Positions 12,269-22,270 of a stretch of DNA of 64,000 nucleotides are shown piece after piece. This DNA comes from Aphidius gifuensis (lineage: Eukaryota; Arthropoda; Insecta; Hymenoptera; Braconidae). A model generated the notes under the pieces. It searched no databases and was not told the DNA's origin. It saw nothing but the letters and a program-made list of their open reading frames with translations. Position 1 is the first letter of the stretch. Every line of letters starts with the position of its first letter. The translations under genes were made by a program, and so were the position numbers. The DNA lies in NCBI RefSeq assembly GCF_014905175.1, contig NC_057789.1, forward strand, positions 3,782,001-3,846,000. The letters run 5' to 3'.

Positions 12269-15200
12269 TGCACTTGTCTTTTTAGTGCAATAATCCAGTT
12301 CAGTCTATTCTATAAATTAAAAAAAATAATTATTATAAATTTTTATTTCAATATAAACATGGTAAATTGAAGAAAAAAAATATCCAACAATTTTTATTAA
12401 CAATTTTCAAATTGTTTTATATTTTTTTTTTTCTAAATTTATTTTCTTTTGCAAATTGAAAATTTATTTTATATTGTAATTAATTTAAAATATGTAAATT
12501 AATTTTTATAGTTTGAAAATTTTAAATTTTTATTTATATAAAAAATAAGATAATTAAAATTTAAAAAAACAATAAAAATCATGAAATTTCATCTCAGCTT
12601 CAGCTGGTAATGTAGATGCAAGGACATGGCATTGACAAACGACCCTGATATACACACAGTGTTTTCAAGGACTTTAAGGATTAATGGAGCAGTAGTTCAA
12701 GGCTCATAAAAAATGTCAATTTTCAAAAAATATTTTTTTTTTAAAATAATAATAATTATTATTGTTTTATAAAAGAAATTAACAAAAAAAAAAATTCAAT
12801 CTATATGAGTATAAAGTTTTTCACTGGTTGACCTACATTTTACCTCTGTCAAACAAACGACTGGAATTATTTTTAAAAATAGCACGAATATAGAAGCTTC
12901 AGGTTTCTAATATCACACACGCGATCGTTGGAGAAATAATACAAAGAATGTACGAGACTTTACTCTGCAATGCTCTGCAAGTAAAAAAGCTCTGGTTATT
13001 TTATTTATTATTTTTTTTTTTTGTTCTTCAATTTTCTGTTATATTGTCATGACTAAAATAAAAAAAATAATATTTTATTTCAATTTTGAACAAGTAGTTT
13101 GATCAATTGATTGTAATATTATCTTGTATTTCGAAATCGAAATTTCCATTACATGATTAAATATCTCATCTTTTTTTTTTTCATTACAAAGAAGCACTTA
13201 AATTGATATTGTTTATTGAGACTTTTATCCGACATCGTAAATTCTGCGAATGTTATTTGTAAATATTTCGAATTGTTAATGACACATACTTCGATATGAC
13301 AATGTATATCAAATTAATACAACACACATAAAAAAGATATATATATTTATTTTTCTGACGCTTGGAAATACGATCTGTAAAAGGCCATTACGAAGGTCGC
13401 TCTCATCTCTCTCTCTACATTATTATAAAATAATAATAATATCAAAAAAAAAGTGGGACATTATTTTTATTCTTCAGGTGAATAAATTTTTACAGTATTT
13501 AATTAATAATAATAATATTTTTCATAATGGAATTTCTGTTTGTCAACTTTCGTATTTTCTTTTAATTTAATTTTTTTTTTTCTTCATTTTAAAAGACAAA
13601 AGACGAAGAGTGTATAGTAACTTGACTTGTACTCACGTGTATTTAAAAAATAAAAATAAAAAAAAAAAAATGTCAAATACTTTTTTTAAGACACAGAAGA
13701 AGGTGGCTACTTTCCAAATCCCGTGGTGTCACATCAACGCACTTTTAAAATATACATGTATATACATAAAAGTGCTATTTTCTATTTATAAATATAAAAG
13801 ACACTCGAAAATACGGAATCTACTAGAAAATATCATCGCATCATTTTTCTATATACTTTTATCGATGCAGTGTAAATTTAGCTACACGAATAAATATTTA
13901 ATATATACACTTGCAATATTTTTTATAAATAAAATAAATTATTCCTTTTTTAATGTCATTTTATAATCTCTTGAATTTTTTTTTTTCTATCCTCATTAGT
14001 TTGATTAAAAAAAAAAAAAACGTTATTTGTACAATGGCCTTCGTGCTTTATCGTAATTACGTAATTTTACAAAACATGTTTATAAAATTAACAATCAATC
14101 AAACACTCAAATTACAATTCTATTGTTAAGTAGAAAAAAAAAAAAACAAAAATTTCGATCTATTGAAAATATTTGTACTATTAAATCATTGTTAAGATCA
14201 ACAAATGTTTGTATTTTTTTTTTCGATTTGAATAAATGATGTTGTATTAATTTAACAATATTCATGTTTAATTTATATTTTATAATGTAGCAAATGACGC
14301 ACCTAAATGATTTGACAAATAAATGTATTTTCAGATCAAGATGCCATAAGTAGTTGCAACTGTATACATTTGTGATCAAATACCAAAGACGTTATTCAAC
14401 TTGATGAATTCAATGAAAGCATGCTCTTTGCATGCTATCATTAATAAAAATAAATAAATAAAATTAACACATTCACATATTTATTTTTTCATTTATTTTT
14501 ACTACATATACTGTTGGCTATTACAAATTATTACGTCACTGAGGGATAAGCTTCGTTAAACCAACTGATACTACGCTCAGATATATTCTATATTTTTACG
14601 CAATGTTTTAAAAAAATTTATATATACTATGTGATTCATCAATTGATATAAATACTGATAAATATTATAGATAAAATCTACATGATAATATATTTTTTTA
14701 AATTACTTTTTTTCAAATATTTTAAATAAAAAATTTAAATCATATATCAAAGAGAGAAAAAGTAGGCTAATAATAAAAAATTTAATAAACTTATATTTAT
14801 CATGATATTTTAAAATCAATATTATACCTACATATGATAAATAATATATTGTTTAAAAAAAATTATAAAAAACAACAAGTACTACCTATTTTTGTTAAAT
14901 TTTTGTTTTGAAAAAATTTAAATAATATTGTTTTGAATTTATATATAAATAATTAATAAATTTTTGGAATAATCACATTAATCAATTAATAATAAATTTA
15001 TCAATTTATTTAAATATAATTTTTGTCATTTTTTATATTTTCGTTCGTTTAATGATTATTTATTTCCGCGTGGTTCGAGTGCATTCGGCTGACTAGTAGT
15101 AGCCGTTACTACTTCCTACTCCGGCTTTTTAACCCACGCAAAAAAAAATACGTAGTAAGTTTTTTTTTATTGTAGTAGTAACGGATGAATTGTTCCGTAA

Positions 15201-17412
15201 CATAAAAATCAATAAAAGCCATGCGTGCACATGAAACACCATGGTCATAAAATCAGATAAAATATTGTAGGGTAAAATTTAATCCCCTCTAAACGAAAAA
15301 ATTCTAGTTTCGATTTTATTTTAACAGTAGAAAAACAAGAAATAAATATAAATAAATTAAATAAATAAATAAACAAATAGAAATTTAATTGTAATTAAAA
15401 AAAAAATTATTTATGCAATTAACAAAAAACAATAAATAAAAATTTAAAATGACAAAGTCATAATATAAATATAAAAACTTTTCTGATATTTGTCATTGAA
15501 AGAAAACTTTGAACTGCAACTTGATGTGATTCTCTTACACATTATATCATTTCTATGATGATTATTTATTTATTTTTTTATTAATTGTATATATTCATTG
15601 GCATCTAACCTCAGTAACCTAACCCGTTCATTTACGCCGGCTGGAAATTAATAATCCCACGCGTTAAGAAAAAAAAGCCCAAAAAAAATTTTAAAAAATA
15701 AATAACAGAATCATATTATATTTCATATTTTTTTGAGAATAAAAATATTGTTTATATTTATACGTATATACGCATTTAATTCAGCGACATTTTGGTTATA
15801 AAATTATATTTATTGGTGAAAAAAAAATAATTGTAAATGACGATGCAGCAAAAAAAATTTTACGAGACAAATTTTACCGTTTAATTTAAAATTATCAAAA
15901 TAATTTAATTTTTTTATTTTTCATTAAAAAACACTAAATAATTTTTTAATAATTTTTTAATAATAATACGCCCACGATACACTAAATTATGTGACACATA
16001 TACCAGATTAAAATACTCACAAAAATTCCTGTGGATTATTATTATTGTAACTTATTTTTGTTCGTTAATTTTTTTTTTTTTTTTTTGTTATTTTATCTTG
16101 AAACACAATTTTTATCTAGTAGTATTGAAAAACAAATAGGTTTTTTTTTTTTGTCTATATTTGGAGTAACCGGGAGTATTTTCAGACATTAATTTTAATT
16201 CATAATATATATTTTTTATTTAAATTTGTAACACCTGACAGTAAATTTACTTTTTTATTTTCTAATGAGACAATATTCACGTGATTATCTCACAGTGTAT
16301 ATATACATGTGTGGTATATATAAATGTATAAATTCCAAATAATGACGTCACCCTTCTCTCTTTTATTTCGCTAGTAAAGTCAGTCAGTAAGTCAGTAAAT
16401 TTCAGGTCGATTCTACTGGATGTATCGAGTTTCTCACGGAAATAAATACTTGTAGATAAATTAATCTTCATACAATTATAATCCAAGCTTGTACAACATC
16501 ATTATTATCAATTAAATAATATTATTTTACAGCAAATACGTATTTTATTTTACCCCTTTAAACTTGTTTCGATTTCGATATAGAAATTATAATTACTAAC
16601 ACTCGAATTTTACGAATATCTCTTGCAGTATTATTATCATAAAAAAAATATTGAAAAACATGAAAAACAAATTGAAAATTGAATTTAAAATATGAATATT
16701 ATATATATATTACTTTAGAATATTTATTTATTAAATATAGTACATACTACGTTGACGAAACTTGCGCATGCATCGCGCACGACATTCACCGTCACACTAA
16801 AATTTTTTTATCCAGTGTTTGTGTGCGATGAAAATAGTGGGGAGTTAAAATAATATATTTAAAAAAAATTGATGATTATATTTAAAATATATACGCAAGT
16901 GTATATACATAAATAATGTAATGAAAAAAAAAAAAAATTGAAAGAAAAATTTATAAAAATAATAAGCCAAGGATTTTTCATATATATTAACAAGAAAATA
17001 TTTACCTTTCTCTACTGGCGCTCCCTTTAGTTTGCAAACACTTTGATATTTATCCAGCAAACTTGCGACACAGTAGAAAAAAAAATTCAGCTAGTAGATA
17101 CTTCCACCTTATACAGACACATTAATATGTATTTATACGTTAAATATATTATAAAATATATAGACACACACCAACACACAAAATGTGTACTTAATCAAGC
17201 AACGTGCGTTTTAAAAATATGGCGCTTAATCTATATATTTTGCGGTTTTTTAATTTTTGATGATTCATCTATGTCATATGACCTAACACCGGCCGGAATA
17301 AATTCAATAAATGAATCATAAACTAATACTAATTATTACTTTGTGTGTATATGTATTATTTTAAAAAATAAAACACTTTGTTAAAATATTTTTTAAAATA
17401 TTATTAACTACC
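12269..17412. other. Usp2 5' leader and upstream region
   Basis: The first coding exon of Usp2 begins at the acceptor at 12309, with 41 nt of leader and an in-frame stop before the ATG. Earlier leader exons must therefore lie above. Candidates are a donor-bearing GC-richer block on the minus strand at about 16998-17070 (ends GAGAAAG|GTAAAT) and another at 17413-17480. Other features are the copy 2 19-mer at 13127-13145, inverted repeat arms at 15103-15113 and 15174-15184, and a CpG-richer patch at about 16755-16800. No separate gene is recognised. Plus- and minus-strand frames here are Phe/Tyr/Ile-rich artefacts. Confidence 0.4.
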
Positions 17413-17480
17413 TTGACCAATGATGATGATGGTGATGGTGATCGTGTTGATGATGATTATAACTTCCTACAGCGACATTT
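17413..17480 (-). other. Candidate upstream exon of Usp2, His-rich frame
   Basis: On the minus strand, a GAAGATCCAGTCACAC block with an open frame (EDPVTQNVAVGSYNHHQHD, then seven His) ends at TGGTCAAG|GTAGTT. The split phase (AG|) is the same as that of the first coding exon, so it could join the exon at 9983 in frame. There is no in-frame ATG and the His run is a CAT repeat, so a noncoding leader exon is as likely. The RRP5-like gene ends only about 180 bp upstream. Confidence 0.25.
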
Positions 17481-17657
17481 TGTGTGACTGGATCTTCAAC
17501 TATATGTCTATTCAACTATGCGCTTGCGTACATTATTACTCTATTAATTATATTTTTTTTTTCTTATTTCTTTTCTAGTTGTTTTTTAGATTTAAAACCT
17601 ATTTATTTAAAAAAAAAAATTTTATATATGTATAATTTATTTGTCTATATTTTATTA

Positions 17658-19314
17658 TTAATCTGTATTCGTATTGTTACATTTTTTTGTTACGTATTCT
17701 TGGGCAAGTTTTCTTGCATTTTGAATGTTATCTTTTGTACCATATTTTTCTTCAAATGATATGAATTTTTGAAACAGTGTTTTCATTTTACGTGGCTGGA
17801 GGTTTTGAACAACAGCTCGTTCCAAAACAGATCTAGAAATATAACAGAAAATATATTATTATTTATTTAATTTATAACTAGACAAGCAACTAGTTTGAAT
17901 CATCAGCAATTTTATTGAATCAACAAAAAATAAATAAACAGATGAAAAATTGTTGAAAAATTTTCTCTTCAATTGTGCTGTTATTACTTTTAATTTTCAA
18001 CATGTTTATCTATTCGTAGGATTTTTCTAGTTAGATCATAATTAACAAAAGTAAATTTAATTTATAATTTAATTTTTAATTACCTTGCTGCATCAATATC
18101 ATTGTCTTTAATTAATAAATCAACAAACGACGTCCAAACATCAATTCTTTTTGGATATGATGTTAATATTTGTTCAAATAATGTTTTAAATCTTTCCTTA
18201 TCACCATATTTATTTTCTAAAATTGCAAATTGAATGATAATATCAACATGTTTATTATCTGGTAATGATTGTAATGCTCTTTGCATTGTGTGTCTTGATT
18301 TATCTTTTGATCCTGATTTTAAAAATGCACATCCACAATCAATCCATACTTGTGGATCAGTTCTAAATTTAGCTGTTAATGTTTTAACAATTTTTTCAAG
18401 TTCAGTAATACATTTATTATTACTATAAATTGTTAACATATGTAAATATATTTTTTTTGCATCATTTGATCTGATAGCATCTTTTAATACATTTTCCAAT
18501 GTCTCAGATGTACCAAATTTTGATTCTAAATTTAATAAACCTTGCCAAATATTTAGCTTTTCATCTTCTTCACGGAAATTTATTGTTTTTAATGCTCTTC
18601 TAGCAATAGAACGAGCTTTTTCGATTTCAGTTGCTTGAAGATGATAGGCCATGTATTTCAACCAAACTAGAGAATTATTTGGACTTGCCAATACAAGTCT
18701 GTCAAATTGATCAACTGAATTTGGTAATTCATTACTTGCCAGAGCTTCTTCACGTTGTCTAATTTCTCTTTCTTTAATTCTTTCTTGTTCTCGTCTTTCA
18801 GCTGCGCTTAACTTTTTTTTTTTTTTCGATGGCTCTTTATCAGCATCTTCATCCTCACTAGAACTTGAATCTTCTTTTTTAATTTCATCATCTTTATTAT
18901 CCCAATTAAAACCACATGCTGGAATAGCTAATTTTTCAATTAAATCTTCATTATTTTTTTTTTTTTCAGATTCTATTTCTCTTTTTCTTTTTTTAGTCTT
19001 TTCTTTTTTCACTTTTACATCAACAGCAATATTTTTTTTCTCTTCTTCAGACTTTTTGATGATAGCTGTTGTTTCTTTTTCAACTTCAATATTTTTTTTC
19101 TCTTTTTTAGACTTTTTAATGATAGTTATTGTTTCTTTTTCATCTTCATTTTTAATTGTCTTATTTTTTTTCTTTATCATCTAAAAAAAAACACAAAAAT
19201 ATTAATTTTATTTTGTTGAAGCAGTTAATTAAACTACAATAAATTACTTACAGAATTTTTTAATTTTTTTGGAGCAGATTTTTTATCTACTGCAAGTGGA
19301 TTTTTCATTGTCAT
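17658..19314 (-). CDS. RRP5/PDCD11 C-terminal (HAT/TPR) protein without S1 repeats
   Basis: Nucleolar protein for pre-rRNA processing. RRP5 is normally a protein of well over 1,000 aa with an array of S1 RNA-binding domains followed by C-terminal HAT/TPR repeats. Exons 19252-19314, 18084-19180 and 17658-17832 join in phase to 444 aa. Residues 1 to about 90 are Lys/Glu-rich with a 20-residue tandem repeat. Then come PACGFNWD, an acidic Ser cluster (SSSSEDEDAD) and a KKKKK stretch. The family-diagnostic part runs from SVDQFDRLVLASPNNSLVWL through MAYHLQATEIEKARSIARRA, TINFREEDEKLN, KHVDIIIQFAILENKYGD, YPKRIDVW, to KYGTKDNIQNARKLAQEYV. The start ATG lies directly after a splice acceptor, with a noncoding leader exon ending at 19672. 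Upstream is NDUFAF3, so no S1 domain can be encoded here. Confidence 0.85.
19021..19140 (-). repeat. 60-bp tandem duplication inside the RRP5-like CDS
   Basis: Two adjacent 60-bp units (19021-19080 and 19081-19140) differ at only a few positions. They encode two copies of a 20-residue Lys/Glu-rich unit of the form VEKET-AIIKKS-EEKKNI near the N-terminus of the protein. The frame is kept. Confidence 0.8.
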
Positions 19315-20074
19315 CTGAAAAAAATTTCATCAATAAATTAGTAAGCATAACAATTGAGGTTAGAATTTTATTAAGAGCACCTATTTTTTAGACAATTAAA
19401 CAATATTAAATCTTTTTATTTCTACCCTAAAATAATTAAACAATTTATTCATAAATTAAACAATATTTGGTTCAACAACAAATTGCAACAATTCATTGTT
19501 TAATATTTATATCAGTGTATTTTTTTGTTGAGTTTAACATCAACAAATAAATAATGTGATTGGTGGTATGATTGAACAACTATCACCATTTTACTGCACT
19601 ATTAATATTATTACATAAAATAAATAAAAAATAAATTATTATTGTTAATTAAATTATTTAATTAAGCTTACCTCTATTAATTGTTATAAATATTTATTGA
19701 CAAAGTTGTTTAATTTTCACGTGGTGGGATCAACAGTCAACAGTCACACACGCAACACACACACACGTACTTGAAATAGATAGCGTTGCTGCATGTAATG
19801 GAGGTGCAAGTAAAAAAAAAAGCGCGAAAAATTTGAATGATAAAATGAATAAAAATTGCAGTATTAATAAATTATAAGTAAATTATTATGAAAATGAAAT
19901 TATAAAAATTTACAACTCAAAATAATTACTCTAAATTGAAAAAAAATTGATTTTTAGTAATTATGTGGTTTTATATTTTAATTTACTGTTTACAATGAAA
20001 AAAAAATTGAAATTCTATTATTTTTTAAAATTTATTGAATAAATTATTTACATTTTACAATTTAATATCGAAAA
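19315..20074 (-). promoter_or_regulatory. 5' leader exon, leader intron and promoter of the RRP5-like gene
   Basis: A leader exon ends at 19672 (AATAGAG|GTAAGC). The intron 19315-19671 ends at TTTCAG directly before the ATG. CACGTG at 19718-19723 lies in the leader or core promoter. Such E-boxes are bound by Myc/Max at many ribosome-biogenesis genes, but the same hexamer also occurs elsewhere in this window. From 19800 to 20074 lies the downstream end of NDUFAF3, including AATAAA on the minus strand at 20031-20036. Confidence 0.5.
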
Positions 20075-20870
20075 TTATTTATGATCAATTGTAAATTCTT
20101 CACTATGAGGTCGATATGGACCATGAAGTGCACGATGAACAGCAGCTTCATCAATTTTCATTTGATCAAATGAAAATAAGTCAACTGGTGGCATAAATGC
20201 ACCAACACAATATCTACTTTCAGCATTTAAAAAATTAAATGTTGTACATGCATGTCTAATTTGATTAATTTCATATTTAATATTATAACTTTTCATAATT
20301 CTTTCGAAATCTTTTAAAAATGGAGCATCACGTGGATACACTTGATCTAAACCTAAAATAACAATATCAGGTTTTGGCTCAAGAACTTTAAATATTGTCA
20401 ATGATTTTTCATCAATATCACCAGCTTCACCAATATTCCAACCAATTACTGATCTTGGAAATATTAACATTGGACCAAGTATACTTATACCAAGATTTAA
20501 ACGAAAACCAATCTGCAAAAAATATAAATAATCAATTACCAGTAGGTATAAATAAATAATATCTAAAAATTACTAAATTATTATTTTTATAGTTACTGGT
20601 GAAATTGAATCAATCATCATGCCATAATCAGCATCTTTATTGAGTATTGTCATTGTTGTTTTTCCTTCACCTTCATAAGCACCTTGTCCAACTTTGTGAC
20701 GAATTGGTTGTAAATTTCTATGAATAAAAATACCAGCAATTAATTAAAATAAACAATAACATTTTTAATATTTATCAACACAATTGGAGTATTTATATGT
20801 TTAATATGTTAAATAACCTGATAAATCTTGTTGAGGTTGACCTCGCAAATTGACACAACAAATTCGACAT
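20075..20870 (-). CDS. Ndufaf3: NDUFAF3, mitochondrial complex I assembly factor
   Basis: A mitochondrial protein of the Mth938/DUF498 family that works with NDUFAF4 in early assembly of respiratory complex I. Exons 20818-20870, 20597-20717 and 20075-20512 join in phase to 203 aa. The N-terminus (MSNLLCQFARSTSTRFIR) is basic, hydroxylated and lacks acidic residues, as in a mitochondrial targeting peptide. The domain follows: MMIDSISP-IGFRLNLG, SILGPMLIFPRSVIGWNI, DIVILGLDQVYPRDA, then a Thr-Phe-Asn-Phe-Leu segment (ACTTFNFLNAESRYCVGAFMPP) that aligns with the ATFNFL segment of the human protein. Length is close to that of animal NDUFAF3. Divergent from CCDC86. Confidence 0.9.
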
Positions 20871-21239
20871 TGTTGTTGTTTATTTGTTTATTTGTTTGTT
20901 TTATTTTCTTATTATGTTAACAACAATTGAAAAAGGTTATAGCACATTGACAATTGACATTGTTGTGAGCATCAATGGGTCAATGTTTTTGGAAAATAAT
21001 TTATGGTAATAAAAGTTGACTCTCTACTTGCTCGACAAGATTGAAATTCAACACTAGAGTCACCTAGTCAGATAAAAAATAAATTACTAACAGATGTCTT
21101 TCTCTATTCTCTCCTCTCATTTCTCTCTCTTGCACACCACGTGAAGTACAAAGTGTTCTAACCTCAATAAATGTTGATAAATATTAATTTGGCGAGTTGT
21201 TTTTTTACATAAATAAAGTTAATTAATTAATATAAAATC
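20871..21239. promoter_or_regulatory. Shared divergent promoter, NDUFAF3 / CCDC86
   Basis: Only 369 bp separate the two start codons, so one region must drive both genes. It holds a pyrimidine-rich TCTCTCCTCTCATTTCTCTC block at about 21105-21130 and CACGTG at 21138-21143. No TATA element can be singled out in this AT-rich sequence. Confidence 0.6.
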
Positions 21240-21847
21240 ATGGTTGAAGAAATGGATGTTGATTCTACTAAATCAACAAAAACTCCAGTTGCTGAGAATA
21301 TAATTGTTCAGGGAAAACCAAAATCTGGAAGAATATGGAAAGAACCACGTAAAAGGTAAAATATTATTTGTAAAATAAAAAGAAACCATGCTTGAATTGA
21401 TTTTTATATTAATTGTTTATGGTATATTTTATTAATTTAATTGTTTGTTTATATAGATTTTCATCAATAATAAAAACAAAAGGTATAAGATCATCATTTC
21501 AAAGTAAAGAAAAATTAAGACAAGACTTAAAAAGAGTGAAAGAAGCATCACGAGCAATTATTGAAGAAAAAAAAGCTGAAAAAGAAGCTAAAAAACAGAG
21601 AAGAGTTGAAAATCTTAAAAGAGCTGAAGAAAATGCAAGAAAAAGTGAAGTTGTACAAGTTGTAAGTAACAAAAAAACATATGAAAAATTAACTTTTGAA
21701 ATTTGTATATTGTCATGAATTATATTTAATTAACATTTTTTATTTAACTTAATTTTACAGATTAAAAATACATCTAAAATTAAGCGAATGAAGAAAAAAC
21801 AATTACGAAAACTTGAAAAAAGAGATACACTACCTGCTTCAACATAA
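21240..21847 (+). CDS. Ccdc86: CCDC86 (Cgr1 family) nucleolar protein
   Basis: A small basic coiled-coil protein. The family (yeast Cgr1, animal CCDC86/cyclon) is nucleolar and tied to 60S ribosome subunit formation. Exons 21240-21355, 21457-21661 and 21761-21847 join in phase to 135 aa. Recognisable blocks are GKPKSGRIWKEPRKRFSSII (residues 28-47), a charged helix rich in Lys and Glu (EEKKAEKEAKKQRRVENLKR), EVVQVIKN, KIKRMKKKQLRKLEKRDTL and a short tail. It is shorter than the human protein because the long N-terminal extension is absent; the conserved core is complete. AATAAA signals follow at 21945 and 21959. Confidence 0.9.
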
Positions 21848-22270
21848 ACATTCGAATTATTTATTATTATTTTTCATTTATTGCATATTTTTTTTTTTTT
21901 TAAATCAATTTTTGCCACATGCATTATTTTTTAACCAACAACAAAATAAACAAAACAAAATAAAAAAATGAAAATGAAAATAAAAAAATATCAAGTGTCA
22001 AAATAATTATATTTTTAAACAAAATCAAAAAACATCATGTTAATTATAAAGTCTCATTTGTGTTAAGAAAGAAATGTCATTATTATAAATAAAAAAAAAA
22101 ATTAAATTAAATACTCAATGATACTGTATTATTGTTTATACCTGAGAATACTTGGATGTGATTGGGCCATCACATTTGAGACGATAGAAAACTTATGACT
22201 ATTAATAATAATACGAATATAAAAATAAAAAAAAAAAAAAAAGATAATCAATTTAAAGAGAAAAAGTACA
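21848..22270. terminator. Convergent 3' ends of CCDC86 and BRIP1
   Basis: Stops of the two converging genes are 423 bp apart. Plus-strand AATAAA hexamers at 21945-21950 and 21959-21964 suit CCDC86. The nearest minus-strand AATAAA hexamers for BRIP1 lie inside the CCDC86 trailer (about 21850-21880), so the two mRNAs may overlap at their 3' ends. Confidence 0.45.

Noticed and set aside
17484..17759. 91-codon plus-strand frame
   Set aside because: Antisense to the last RRP5-like exon and made of Phe/Ile/Leu from T runs.
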